From positions 10,606 through 74,605 of the forward strand of contig NZ_CALLWC010000044.1 in NCBI RefSeq assembly GCF_938015785.1: DNA of 64,000 nt, in the 5' to 3' direction. Source of the DNA: an uncultured Campylobacter sp. Lineage in GTDB: Bacteria; Campylobacterota; Campylobacteria; Campylobacterales; Campylobacteraceae. A model generated the notes under the pieces. It had not been told where the DNA came from. It did not search any database and saw only the letters and a list, made by a program, of their open reading frames with translations. The translations under genes were made by a program, and so were the position numbers. Positions 56,060 through 64,000 of this stretch are shown piece by piece. Within the stretch, counting starts at the first letter, position 1. Every line of letters starts with the position of its first letter.

Positions 56060-57229
56060 TTAATTTATCGTGATAAGTGACTCGTAGTTTTCAAATTTAG
56101 CCGGGTTTTTTGAGCCGTCTTTAGCCGCAGCCATTCTAGCGTCCATATCTTTGACGAGGGCTTTAAATTTAAGCTCCTCTGCGCTTATGACGTTAGTTTT
56201 TTCAATCTTGACTACTTTAAGGGGATCTATCGCCTGCTTATTTTTATAAAGTCCGAAGTGTAGATGCGGTCCCGAACTAAGCCCGGTCGAGCCCACATAG
56301 GCGATTAACTGACCTTGCTTGACGCTAACGCCTGCTTTTGTGCCGCTAGCAAAGCCGCTAAGATGTGCATAAAGCGTGCTAATGCCGCCGCCGTGGTTGA
56401 TCTCTACGGTGTTGCCGTAGCCGTTTTTACGCCCTACAAAGCTAATCTTGCCCGCTCCTGCGGCATTTACCCTAGTGCCTTTGGGGGCTGCGTAATCCAC
56501 ACCTAGATGCGCGCGATATCGCTTTAAAATCGGATGAAATCTTTTAGGAGTAAAATACGATGAAATTCTAGTATAAACAAGCGGTGTAATCAGCAGAAAA
56601 GATTCGACCTTTTTACCGCTTCGGTCGTAGTATTTATCGTCGAAAAAATATAGCGATTTGGGCTTTTTATTTTCCTCGATCATTCCTGCGGTGATATTTA
56701 CTCCGCCAAAAGGTTTGCCAAGGCGCGTCTTTTGCTCATACAGGATCACAAGCCGATCGCCCTTTTGCAGCTTTTTAAAATTTACCTCGTTTTTAAAAAC
56801 AAGCATAAACTCATTCGCTAAAGCTGCATTGCCCGTAGCCTTGATGATATCTTGATAGGGCGAGCTTTCGATCTGAATTCCTAAAGAGTAGCTGTTTTCC
56901 TCATAAACTATCGGAGTATAAACGAATCTAAAAGTGCCTAATTTATCGCGGTAGATGTGGATCTGAAGCTCCTCGCTGACAGGGATTAACAGCTGAGAGA
57001 CGCGACCTGCTGGATCACGCAAAATTTGACACTCCACGCCAGCTCGTACCTCGGCGGCAAGCTCCTGATCCTCTTTATCCAGGTCATAATATACAGACGC
57101 GGGAATGCCCGCAGTTTCCATAAATTGCAGCAGACTTACGCCATCGGGCCAGGCAAACTTCTCTACGCTGGGGTTGTTCGCAAAAACTACGCCTATCCAC
57201 AGAAAAAGCAATATAAAAATTCTAGTCAT
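56060..57229 (-). CDS. M23 peptidoglycan endo/carboxypeptidase, Csd3/Pgp3-like
   Basis: 389 residues. Signal peptide about 1-18, then a Csd3-type N region (SPYQDIIKATGNAALANEFM) and a LytM domain with zinc ligands in HLGVDYAAPKGT and HLHFGLYKNK. The match to H. pylori Csd3 extends over the whole length, including KYTRISSxF-like VYTRISSYFTPKRFHPILK. Trims crosslinks and pentapeptides in the periplasm and so controls helical cell shape. Confidence 0.9.
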   Translation of the reverse strand: MTRIFILLFLWIGVVFANNPSVEKFAWPDGVSLLQFMETAGIPASVYYDLDKEDQELAAEVRAGVECQILRDPAGRVSQLLIPVSEELQIHIYRDKLGTFRFVYTPIVYEENSYSLGIQIESSPYQDIIKATGNAALANEFMLVFKNEVNFKKLQKGDRLVILYEQKTRLGKPFGGVNITAGMIEENKKPKSLYFFDDKYYDRSGKKVESFLLITPLVYTRISSYFTPKRFHPILKRYRAHLGVDYAAPKGTRVNAAGAGKISFVGRKNGYGNTVEINHGGGISTLYAHLSGFASGTKAGVSVKQGQLIAYVGSTGLSSGPHLHFGLYKNKQAIDPLKVVKIEKTNVISAEELKFKALVKDMDARMAAAKDGSKNPAKFENYESLITIN

Positions 57230-57332
57230 ATAAAACCGCTTTGAAATATTATTTTAAGGCGGGATTGTAACGAAAAAACGCTTATATTTCGTAAATACCG
57301 CGGAATTTTATCGTTAATTTCAAAGTTTTATG

Positions 57333-57338
57333 TATAAT
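57333..57338 (+). promoter_or_regulatory. Candidate -10 element for the PgbA-like gene
   Basis: TATAAT in ATGTATAATT, 30 bases before the TTG start at 57368, in the gap between two divergent genes. Confidence 0.55.
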
Positions 57339-57367
57339 TAGCCGAAATTTTATTCAGGAGCAGAATT

Positions 57368-58096
57368 TTGAAAAAAGCTTTACTTATTTTAGGTCTATTT
57401 TTAAGTGCGGCGATAGGAGCAGAATTTAACATGCCGCGATACGAAACCGCCCTACTTAGTGTAAAGGATGGTTCAGGCGAGATCACAGATAGCCCTACGA
57501 TTGCCGTAGGCAGCAGCGGAGTGGTGATGCATAATTTCGGTAGCGGCGCGAGCTCCATCATCGCGCGCGCAGTCGTGACGCAAAAAAGCGCAGGCAAGGC
57601 AAAGGTGCGATTTGAGGTTTTTGATATGTTAGCTCAAGAGGCGCTACCGCTGCCTAAAATTTTACCCTCAAGCGGCGATAAATTGATCTTAAATTTCCTC
57701 TATGACCGCGCCATAATCGTCGCGCCTAACGCTGAAATTTACGAGCAGGTCATCAAGGCTTTTCCGAATATAAATTTTATCCACCCAGATCTTGGCGGCG
57801 CCTATCTTAGCTACAACCACAAGCCAAATCCCAGCCGTGACGATTTTCGTAAAATTTGCGCGCAAAACAGCGCCGGACTGATTTTTATCGCGATGGATAA
57901 ACAAGGCGTATTTGCCGACTGCGGTAGTTTCAAGCCTTTGCGTACGTTTGCTAGCGGCAGCGTAGCTTATTATCAGCTGCCGTTTTACTCGCGCGTGGGC
58001 GAGATAAAGACCGTCATTTGGGACTTTACTAACGGCCCTATCAGCGATTACGACAAACACTACCGCTATTTGCTGGGCTTAGACGGCGATGAATAG
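57368..58096 (+). CDS. Plasminogen-binding (PgbA N-terminal domain) family protein
   Basis: 242 residues from TTG 57368, with AGGAG seven bases before it. Signal peptide MKKALLILGLFLSAAIGAEF. The domain (ETALLSVKDGSGEITDSPTI, GSSGVVMHNFG, FIAMDKQGVFADCGSF, FTNGPISDYDKHYRYLLGL) is conserved in Helicobacter and Campylobacter; H. pylori relatives bind plasminogen on the surface. Here it lacks the C-terminal extension of PgbA, so the plasminogen role is uncertain. Overlaps glcD by eight bases. Confidence 0.85.
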   Translation: MKKALLILGLFLSAAIGAEFNMPRYETALLSVKDGSGEITDSPTIAVGSSGVVMHNFGSGASSIIARAVVTQKSAGKAKVRFEVFDMLAQEALPLPKILPSSGDKLILNFLYDRAIIVAPNAEIYEQVIKAFPNINFIHPDLGGAYLSYNHKPNPSRDDFRKICAQNSAGLIFIAMDKQGVFADCGSFKPLRTFASGSVAYYQLPFYSRVGEIKTVIWDFTNGPISDYDKHYRYLLGLDGDE

Positions 58097-59471
58097 CGCC
58101 GCGCAAGCGTTTTTTACAAATCTATTAGGCGCGGATAATGCCTATTTTGACGAGGCTCATCGCACAGCATACTGCTACGACGCGACGAAAAGACGCTGCC
58201 TGCCGGACGGCGTGCTTTTCCCGCGAAGTGAGGACGATGTCAGTCAAATTTTAAAATTCTGCAACGAAAATTTAATCCCCATAGTTCCAAGAGGCGCAGG
58301 TAGCGGTTTTACGGGTGGATCTTTAGCCGCAAACGGCGGAGTGATTTTAGCATTTGAAAAACATATGAATAAAATTCTAGAAATCGACATGCAAAATCTA
58401 CTCACCGTAGTCCAACCCGGCTGCATAAATATCGATCTGCAAAAAGCAGCTGCAGCGCGCGGGCTTTTTTATCCGCCCGATCCCGCAAGCCAGGATTATT
58501 CCACGCTAGGAGGCAATGTCGCCGAAAACTCCGGCGGTATGCGCGCCGCAAAATACGGCATCACCAAAGACTACGTAATGGCACTGCGTGCGGTACTGCC
58601 TAATGGAGAGGTGATCCGAGCGGGCAAACGCACTATCAAAGATGTCGCAGGCTTCAACGTGGCAGGAATTTTAATCGCAAGCGAAGGCGCGCTTGCCATC
58701 ATCACCGAAATCACGCTCAAACTAATCCCGATGCCAAAGCTTAAAAAGACCGCGATGGGCGTTTTTCCTAGCGTAGATGCAGCAATGAATGCCGTGTATA
58801 AGACAATGGCAGCCGGTATCACGCCCGTGGCGATGGAATTTTTAGACGCGCTGTGCATAGCCGCGGTCGAGGAGAAATTTCATAAAGGCTTGCCGAAGGG
58901 CGCGGGTGCGATTTTGATCTGCGAAACCGACGGCAATTTAGAAGCAGTGCTTTTGGAGGAGCTCGCGCTCATAAAAGAAATTTTCGTTCAAAACGGCGCG
59001 AGCGACTTTCGCGTCGCAGAAAGCGAAGAGGAGCGTGCGGGCATTTGGTTTGCGAGACGCAACTGCTCGCAGGCGATCAATATCTACGGCACGCTTAAGC
59101 TAAATGAGGACATCACCGTCCCGCGCTCGCAGCTGCCCGAGCTACTGCGCCGTATCGCGCGCATCGGCGATAAATACAGCGTGCACGTGCCCTGCTTCGG
59201 GCACACGGGCGATGGCAATGTCCACACCAACGTCATGGTCGCCGACAAAAAAGATGAAGCTCAGGTGCGACGCGGACATGACGCGATTGCTGAGATTTTC
59301 AAAGCTACAGTTGATCTCGGCGGTACGCTCAGCGGCGAGCACGGCATCGGACTAAGTAAGGCGGAATTTATGCCACTAGCTTTTAGTGCAGCGGAGATGG
59401 AGCTATTTCGCGCGATCAAAAGGGCGTTCGATCCAAAAGGTATCTTAAATCCCGGAAAAATGGGGCTTTAA
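58089..59471 (+). CDS. glcD: FAD-linked glycolate/lactate-type oxidase subunit GlcD
   Basis: 460 residues. PCMH-type FAD-binding domain: GAGSGFTGGSLAANGGVIL, PGCINIDLQKAA, YSTLGGNVAENSGGMRAAKYG; C-terminal oxidase domain with FGHTGDGNVHTNVMV and GTLSGEHGIGLSKAEFM. Oxidises a 2-hydroxy acid such as glycolate or D-lactate. glcE and glcF are not adjacent. Overlaps the PgbA-like gene by 8 bases. Confidence 0.9.
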   Translation: MNSAAQAFFTNLLGADNAYFDEAHRTAYCYDATKRRCLPDGVLFPRSEDDVSQILKFCNENLIPIVPRGAGSGFTGGSLAANGGVILAFEKHMNKILEIDMQNLLTVVQPGCINIDLQKAAAARGLFYPPDPASQDYSTLGGNVAENSGGMRAAKYGITKDYVMALRAVLPNGEVIRAGKRTIKDVAGFNVAGILIASEGALAIITEITLKLIPMPKLKKTAMGVFPSVDAAMNAVYKTMAAGITPVAMEFLDALCIAAVEEKFHKGLPKGAGAILICETDGNLEAVLLEELALIKEIFVQNGASDFRVAESEEERAGIWFARRNCSQAINIYGTLKLNEDITVPRSQLPELLRRIARIGDKYSVHVPCFGHTGDGNVHTNVMVADKKDEAQVRRGHDAIAEIFKATVDLGGTLSGEHGIGLSKAEFMPLAFSAAEMELFRAIKRAFDPKGILNPGKMGL

Positions 59472-60095
59472 ATTAGGATCGTCATCCAACTTCTACGGTG
59501 ATTTGAAATCGATTTACCCTGCTTACCCCATCTAAAATTTTACTTTCTTACAATATGCCTGCTTAAAATTTATCTCGCTTGCAATTTAGCTTATTTACAG
59601 GCTAATTCGAGTTAGTTTTAAGCTTGATCTACCCATTTACAGATCGATTTTGCTTGCTTTGCGATGAATAATTTTACTTGTTTATTGATAGATTCCATCC
59701 ACTTGATAATTGATTTTACTTACTTCGCAGATTGATTACCTCGTGCGATCTTCTTCGGATATTTTTGCCATATCAGCTGTGATTGCATAGCTACTCGCTA
59801 GTTTGCGCAATTTTTTCTCTTTCAACGATATATAATTTAGCACCATGATTATGATGAAATCCCTATATCGCGATGGATAAGTCTATGATAAGTTAAAATT
59901 CTGTCAATAAAATCCACAGCATAGATTAAATTCTAAACTTCTAAGATACTGAAATTTTAAAATCGCTATCTATCGCTATTATCGCAATATACGGAATTTC
60001 AGCAATAAAATTTAGAAATAAAATTCCATAAAGCTCCGCAAAATTTCTATATTAATTTCGATCTCGCCGTGTTATCATCTAGCTAGCCCTGTCAT
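59472..60095. repeat. Gene-free region with a degenerate GATTTTACTT-type repeat
   Basis: About 620 bases. Words close to GATTTTACTTGCTT occur near 59511, 59535, 59645, 59670 and 59711, in places followed by TGCGATGA or TCGCAGATTG. After 59800 the sequence becomes ordinary AT-rich spacer with RAATTY words. No gene. Confidence 0.5.
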
Positions 60096-60782
60096 CTATT
60101 TAGTAGCATTAGCCTCGCTTGCATTTATTTTATTCATCGCAGCTACTACGTTGCAGCTAAACTCAGCTCCCAGCTTGCAGGCTTTGTCGTAGTAGATCAT
60201 CGCCTTATCCAGATCCGGCTCGCCAAATTCCTTCTTTGAATACGCTAGCCCAACCCTTTGGCATCCCTCTGCCAAAGCAGCATCGCAAGATTTTAGGAAA
60301 AACTTAAGAGCGCCCTGATAGTCTTTTTCTTCGTAGCTAGCGACCGCAGCGTTTAAGCAGCCCTCGCCTAGTCCCAAATCGCATGATTTGGCAAAAAATG
60401 CGAACGTATTTTTCTTATCGGCATTTTTATAATAGATTATCGCAGCGTTGTAGCAAGCTTTGGCGGCTCCCAGCTCACACGCTTTGGAATAAAACCGCGC
60501 GGACTTGCCCTTATCTTTCGTAGTTTTATATAAATTTTGCTCGTCGTAATGTAAATCTCCCGCGATAGCACAGCTATTTCCCAGCCCCGCTTCACAAGCT
60601 TTTTCAAACGGCTTTTTTGCTGCTTCATAATCGCGCTTCTCAAGCAAATACGCTCCATAGTCTTCGCACGAATTAGCCCTACCGACGCCGCATCCGACAA
60701 ACGAGATCGCCTGCGGGAAAAATATCTGCGCGAGCAAGTAGGCTGCTACGATTAGTGCGGCAATCGACGCTAAAATTTTCAT
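60096..60782 (-). CDS. Sel1-like repeat protein (Helicobacter cysteine-rich type)
   Basis: 228 residues with a hydrophobic N-terminal segment (about 4-23) and five Sel1-like repeats of about 36 residues, each with cysteines spaced by seven (for example CEAGLGNSC, CELGAAKAC, CDLGLGEGC, CDAALAEGC, CKLGAEFSC). These pair as disulfides in the periplasm, as in Helicobacter Hcp proteins. Members bind other proteins or cell-wall components; the partner is unknown. A GGAGCG ribosome site precedes ATG. Confidence 0.88.
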   Translation of the reverse strand: MKILASIAALIVAAYLLAQIFFPQAISFVGCGVGRANSCEDYGAYLLEKRDYEAAKKPFEKACEAGLGNSCAIAGDLHYDEQNLYKTTKDKGKSARFYSKACELGAAKACYNAAIIYYKNADKKNTFAFFAKSCDLGLGEGCLNAAVASYEEKDYQGALKFFLKSCDAALAEGCQRVGLAYSKKEFGEPDLDKAMIYYDKACKLGAEFSCNVVAAMNKINASEANATK

Positions 60783-61539
60783 TTTCGCTCCTTTTAAATT
60801 TTAAAAATAATTATAGCAAAAAGCGAGGAATAAAATTTTAATTTTTGATAATAGATGTGAAATCTCCGGCGAATTCTTGTAAAATTCCTATCAAAATCCC
60901 AAGCAAAATTTTAAATAAAATTTTAAACGGAACTTTGAGCGGAATTTTAAAAAGACAAATTAAAATTTTACTTGCAAGATTGTTTTTATGGCTGGCTTGC
61001 CTCAATTTTTACTCACACGTCTATATGGCGTCCACAGCACCTGTAGTTTTTATAAAAAAACATTTAATCCTGAGGTCTGAAACACCTACGGACTCTACAA
61101 TGGTAATTTATCAGGGCGATAATCTAGTGTGTAAAATATTTTGTTGCATATTAAGCCCGCGACAAGCATCTTGCCGTGCCCTAGAAAACTTTTGAAAATT
61201 TCGCATTGCTGCTTAGAAATTTTAAAAAATTTTACGCTGCCAACCTTTAAATTTTATCTTAGAAATAGGTTTGCCTATGCTAAAATCGTAAGCATAATGC
61301 GTCTTTAGGCGTTTTGGCTCAATACCCATGATTCTTAGATATATGAGCCTTAAAATAATTTAGGTCGCGCAATATCTGTATAGCGTACGTAAATTTCATC
61401 TATGTAGGTTGCGACTGAGATTTCAGCCGCGCAAGCCCAGCCTGTAAAATTCTGCTAATTTTAAAACCCAAATGCCACGTAGGATTCTATCTATTTAAAG
61501 AGCTTTACTTAAAAATTTATTCGCTGCAAGCCTCACTCC
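60783..61539. other. Gene-free region
   Basis: About 750 bases. The stretch 60880-60975 consists of tandem-like AAATTTTAAA words. A 116-codon plus-strand frame at 60845 begins with repeated ILNKILNGTL words and is not credible. Nothing else recognised. Confidence 0.5.
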
Positions 61540-61908
61540 CTAGCGCTCAAACTCTATCACAGCCTCCTCCTCGCCGAACCACATCACGGAGTTTTTCATA
61601 TCGCAAAACCTCGCCTCATCCGCCATCAGCTCCGCTAGCACCTCTTGCGCCATCTCGCTATTTCGCGCGTCCACAAACGCCTGCACGCTCTCATACCATA
61701 GCTCGCCCATCGCGTCGTAGCCAAACGCCGCCGTCTCGCGCTTGGTGCTCTGCCCCTCTGGAAAGATGGGCATCGTTTTTGCATAGCGGACGATATTTAG
61801 TGTCTTTTGATTAGCCAAAACCTTTTGCGAATGCGCCACCCAATGCGCCACAAACTCCTGCTGCGTGATACCCGGTGCCTTTTTTACTAACATCGTGATC
61901 TTAAACAT
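61540..61908 (-). CDS. EthD-domain protein
   Basis: 122 residues. MFKITMLVKKAPGITQQEF with HWVAHSQKVLANQK is the EthD ferredoxin-like fold start (lone His near 24 and 28), and EARFCDMKNSVMWFGEE the end. Family members form small dimeric barrels and serve varied oxidative pathways; the function here is unknown. It stands alone. Confidence 0.82.
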   Translation of the reverse strand: MFKITMLVKKAPGITQQEFVAHWVAHSQKVLANQKTLNIVRYAKTMPIFPEGQSTKRETAAFGYDAMGELWYESVQAFVDARNSEMAQEVLAELMADEARFCDMKNSVMWFGEEEAVIEFER

Positions 61909-62352
61909 AACCGCTCCCTAAATGAAATTTATCGCAAAATTTGCGCCCTATTCTATGATGCATCCGCGTTTTTGCAATTTTGCTTAGCATTCTTTGCGCC
62001 TAAATAGACCTTGAAAAAACTTAAAATAGCAGCCGTGCGCGCTATCACAGATCGCCAAAATGCATAAACCTCACTACTTAAAGTTCAAACCGCCGTCAAT
62101 CTCGCTCGGTTTAACCGCCTAAAGCGTCATTTACGGCTACCGCCAAAATAAATTCCGCAGACTCTTTGCGGGCAAAGTAAAATTATATCAAGCTTTAGCG
62201 GGCGATGAAATTTTACCGACTTTTGGCATGAATAAAACCTATCCGTTTTACGAGGCAAGATAAGATCCACGAGCATTCATAAAGCGGTAAAGCAGACGAG
62301 CGGCGGTTTTATCTTTCACCGCCGCGCGCAAATTACGTTGCTACGCATGAGC
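61909..62352. other. Gene-free spacer
   Basis: About 440 bases between the EthD and ruvX genes with few RAATTY sites and no recognisable gene, RNA or terminator. Confidence 0.45.
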
Positions 62353-62745
62353 CTAACCCTTGCTTGCCAAAAACCTCTGCAAAATTATCGTTGCGGCGAT
62401 GCTATCAAAGCGCGGATCCTTGCCGCCCCCCTTAGCGCCTTTGCTCGCAAACTCCGCCGCTTCGGCGCTCGAAAAGCTCTCGTCTTGAAATTTTATCTCG
62501 CCGTCAAAATCCAGCAGCGAGGCGAAGTGGCGTATGCGCCTGCTCATCTCCTCCTCGCTCGCCCCGCCGCGCGGCACGCCAAGCACTAGCACGCTAGCGC
62601 CCTTTTCGCGCAGCAGTTCGCCTAGCTCGCGCGCGGCTTGGATACGGTTTTTGCGCAGGATCGGATCGCACGGAAGCGGCGTCTTATCATCCGGTGCCGC
62701 CGCCACGCCGATACGTTTAAGCCCAAGATCGATCGCAACTATCAA
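62353..62745 (-). CDS. ruvX: Putative pre-16S rRNA nuclease RuvX (YqgF)
   Basis: 130 residues. RNase H-like fold with catalytic acids in VAIDLGLKRIGVA (Asp5), QDESFSSAEA and RFDSIAA. Involved in maturation of the 16S rRNA 5' end, and in Holliday-junction-like processing by older annotation. Lies 183 bases downstream of dprA on the same strand. Confidence 0.93.
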   Translation of the reverse strand: MIVAIDLGLKRIGVAAAPDDKTPLPCDPILRKNRIQAARELGELLREKGASVLVLGVPRGGASEEEMSRRIRHFASLLDFDGEIKFQDESFSSAEAAEFASKGAKGGGKDPRFDSIAATIILQRFLASKG

Positions 62746-62928
62746 ATTTCATCCTTTTTAGCTCGGCTTCGGCGAGCCGCGCGGGTTTGTTTTAAGCTCT
62801 AGCGCGACTCGCGGAAGGTAAAATTTTACCGAGCCGCCTTTTTCTAAATTTAAACTCCGACCGTGCAAACAAGCCGTACCGGCGGGCGGGCGGCGCCTAT
62901 CAAACCACGGCAAGTAAGCGCCCGCCGG

Positions 62929-63717
62929 CTACTTTGCCACGATCTTTGCGCCTAAAATTTCGATCTTGCCTTCAAGCTCGTATTCGTAAATTTTATCGCC
63001 GAAGCGCTCGATCGCCGCTTGCAAATCGGAATTTAGAGCTAAAAATTCCATCACCTCATCCTGTGCGCGCTCAGTGTTTTGCGGCGTCTGCGGAGCCAAG
63101 GAGGCGACAAACTCGCCAAAATCCGCGATCAGTCGCGCCTGAGATTTTGCGAGCAGATCATTCGTGCCCGCGCTCTCGTCCATTCGGTGCGGCAGCACGT
63201 ATACGGGCACGCCCATCTCGCGGGCCAGGCGCGCGCTTTGCAGCGAGCCGCTGCGGGGCTCGGCTTGAGCGACGATCAGCGCTTCGGACAGCGCCACGAC
63301 GATGCGGTTGCGCTGCAAAAACTGAAATCCGCGCGCGCTCACGCCGTCCTCGTACTCGCTAAGCGCGAGGCTGCGCTCGTAAATTTTGCCGATCATGGCG
63401 GCGTTTTGCGCGGGATAAATTTGATCAAGGCCGTTTCCAAAAACCGCGATCGTGTTTGGAAACGCCCCTTCGTGCGCGGCTATGTCGCAGCCGATCGCCG
63501 CGCCGCTTACGACGCAAAAGTCCGCATCGCTCAAAGCGCGCGCGAGGCGCAGAATCAAATTTTTGCTATAAACGCTCATCTTGCGCGAGCCCACGATCGA
63601 GATGCGGCGCTTTTGTAGTAGCGCGGGCTCGCCCCTAAAATACAGCCGCGCAGGCTCGCTCGCGCCGAGCCTTGCTAGGCTTGGAATTTTAAAACTAAGC
63701 TCACTCGTAGTACTCAT
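62929..63717 (-). CDS. dprA: DNA processing protein DprA
   Basis: 262 residues, the short Campylobacter form. Rossmann-like DprA fold: ISIVGSRKMSVYSKNLI near 39, VVSGAAIGCDIAAHEGA near 73, and FLQRNRIVVALSEALIVAQA followed by PRSGSLQSARLAREMG. The last 60 residues may be a winged helix. It binds incoming single-stranded DNA and loads RecA during natural transformation. It overlaps the next gene upstream by 17 bases. Confidence 0.94.
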   Translation of the reverse strand: MSTTSELSFKIPSLARLGASEPARLYFRGEPALLQKRRISIVGSRKMSVYSKNLILRLARALSDADFCVVSGAAIGCDIAAHEGAFPNTIAVFGNGLDQIYPAQNAAMIGKIYERSLALSEYEDGVSARGFQFLQRNRIVVALSEALIVAQAEPRSGSLQSARLAREMGVPVYVLPHRMDESAGTNDLLAKSQARLIADFGEFVASLAPQTPQNTERAQDEVMEFLALNSDLQAAIERFGDKIYEYELEGKIEILGAKIVAK

Positions 63718-64000
63718 AAATTTCGTCCAAATACACTAAATCAACCTCGCCTAGGATGTCGGCGCTATTTGCAAGCGCGCGTAGAGTGGAGCTTTTGGGA
63801 TGGCCGATAGCGATGGCGTAACCCTGTTTTTTAGCAAGCGTCACGGCTTCGCGCAGCTTTTTGCGCACCGCAGCGACGCTGTTTTGATTATCTAAAAACA
63901 CATCGCGATGCACGTATCGCATGCCAAGCCCGTTCATCGCCGCCTTAGCCTTGGTAGCGGGGCTCGTGCGCGAGTCGATAAATAAAAATCCATACTCGTT
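63701..64000 (-). CDS. Divergent polysaccharide deacetylase family protein, N-terminal part outside window
   Basis: Frame open from the right edge (64000) to a stop at 63701. Visible residues include GFLFIDSRTSPATKAKAAM, followed by RDVFLDNQN and YAIAIGHPKSSTLRAL, typical of the PF04748 divergent deacetylase family (periplasmic, near cell-division or lipoprotein functions). Only the last 99 residues are visible. Coupled to dprA by overlap. Confidence 0.85.
   Translation of the reverse strand, partial: NEYGFLFIDSRTSPATKAKAAMNGLGMRYVHRDVFLDNQNSVAAVRKKLREAVTLAKKQGYAIAIGHPKSSTLRALANSADILGEVDLVYLDEIYEYYE

Noticed and set aside
60845..61195. 116-codon plus-strand frame with ILNKILNGTL start
   Set aside because: Start is AAATTTTAAA repeat DNA read as protein; no ribosome site, no domain.

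Overview
The window reads as a chromosomal segment of an oral-type, formate/hydrogen-metabolising Campylobacter. Evidence for the genus is gene content and order: nadE-lpxK-thrC-kdsB and ligA-tlyA-ribF-cmoA follow arrangements I know from C. jejuni. A Csd3/Pgp3-type cell-shape peptidase, a plasminogen-binding-domain protein, a Helicobacter-type cysteine-rich Sel1 protein and a Hyf-type formate hydrogenlyase fit the same group. The base composition looks too GC-rich for C. jejuni, so C. gracilis or a close relative is my guess. No tRNA, rRNA, CRISPR array, insertion sequence or prophage was seen.

Layout. 0-2 kb: two paralogous transglutaminase-like proteins, one with a Tat signal. 2-16 kb: cmoB, a metallo-hydrolase, then a long plus-strand run with tightly overlapping genes (NAD synthesis, a DegT-fold protein, lipid A kinase, Arg/Thr synthesis, KDO activation, DNA ligase, rRNA methylation, a lipocalin, FAD synthesis). 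17-20 kb: cmoA, rpsO, an Rrf2 regulator and a DHH phosphoesterase. 21-22.5 kb: an orphan TRAP solute-binding protein. 23.4-36.6 kb: the metabolic centrepiece. A selenocysteine formate dehydrogenase (fdhF, read through an in-frame UGA with a visible SECIS hairpin) is divergent from hyfABCEFGHI-hycH-hycI-focA, which ends in a clear terminator. Together these encode a formate hydrogenlyase (formate to CO2 and H2, with membrane ion-translocating subunits), its maturation protease and a formate channel. 37-47 kb: a Crp-type regulator, a methyltransferase, an alanine/sodium symporter, a YiiM-like MOSC protein, a frameshifted gene next to a SUKH-fold protein, RidA and a TauE-type exporter. 47-57 kb: a minus-strand series (rsmD, argD, TRIC channel, hydrolase, Nudix, mgtE, csd3-like). 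57-64 kb: PgbA-like, glcD, Sel1 protein, EthD protein, ruvX, dprA and a polysaccharide deacetylase fragment.

Two unusual patterns run through the window. First, nearly every non-coding stretch is packed with the palindromic hexamer family RAATTY (24 sites counted in 468 bp at 20241-20708). In C. jejuni this is the methylated motif needed for DNA uptake, so the arrays may be an uptake signal. Second, many ordinary housekeeping proteins carry long in-frame low-complexity inserts (RsmD about 224 residues, TlyA about 150, RibF about 125 plus 58, a SUKH protein about 100, a hydrolase about 90, and shorter ones in LpxK, ThrC, an NDUFAF7-like methyltransferase and DctP). Removing the insert restores the normal family length in the cases where I know it. 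Two low-complexity reading frames also bridge kdsB-ligA and ligA-tlyA with start/stop overlaps at both ends. None of these inserts occurs in the hyf cluster.
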